Source: CBCXVS01 sp965178525 (lineage in GTDB: Bacteria > Tectomicrobia > Entotheonellia > Entotheonellales > Entotheonellaceae). Taken from it: a stretch of DNA of 5,543 bases. The stretch is from NCBI GenBank assembly GCA_965178525.1, contig CBCXVS010000397.1:1-5543 (forward strand), in the 5' to 3' direction. Made by a program: the position numbers and the translations under genes. Below, piece after piece: positions 5,496 through 5,543 of the stretch. How positions within the stretch are numbered: the first letter of the stretch is position 1; every line of letters starts with the position of its first letter. The notes beneath the pieces were generated by a model. It was not told the DNA's origin, did no database searches, and saw nothing but the letters and a program-made list of their open reading frames with translations.

Positions 5496-5543
5496 ATTTA
5501 GAAACAACAGCTTATTTGGGATTCTCGCTGCCTCGTTCATCCG

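Noticed and set aside
1..5543. CRISPR array, tRNA, rRNA, insertion sequence or phage genes.
   Set aside because: No regularly spaced repeats, cloverleaf, transposase or phage-like protein was seen on either strand.

Overview
The window looks like ordinary bacterial chromosome, moderately GC-rich, from a Gram-negative (diderm) organism: it encodes an outer-membrane beta-barrel protein next to housekeeping genes. The gene mix (AlgE-like porin, stand-alone MetF, an RNase II-type enzyme with a winged-helix-like N-terminus, and the tail of a NifA-type activator) resembles Nitrospira/Nitrospirota as I remember those genomes. That assignment is inference and could not be tested here.

Layout. Positions 1-426 (+) hold the C-terminal ATP-binding part of a sensor histidine kinase cut by the window edge. 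It converges on 466-1776 (-), an alginate-export/AlgE-like outer-membrane barrel with a signal peptide. Upstream of that on the same strand is metF (1921-2787, -), which makes 5-methyl-THF for methionine synthesis. A control region of about 300 bp (2788-3085) separates metF from a divergent RNase II-family exoribonuclease (3086-4906, +). This region carries two plausible back-to-back sigma70-type promoters, with overlapping inverted repeats between them and a hairpin in the metF leader. Downstream lies a short unassigned stretch (4907-5102) with repeated GTCC..TTGTG words and a possible minus-strand small ORF. After it comes the C-terminal end only of a NifA/NtrC-type sigma54 activator (homology from about 5103 to 5441, +), with its Fis-type helix-turn-helix intact and its ATPase core missing. 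The last 100 bp contain one small palindrome and no recognisable gene.

Functionally the genes do not form one pathway. The kinase is probably the end of a two-component operon; metF and the porin are codirectional but 144 bp apart; the RNase is an independent housekeeping gene. I see no mobile element, CRISPR array, tRNA/rRNA or convincing new system. The least explained part is 4897-5495: the RNase 3' end, the repeat-bearing spacer and the beheaded activator.
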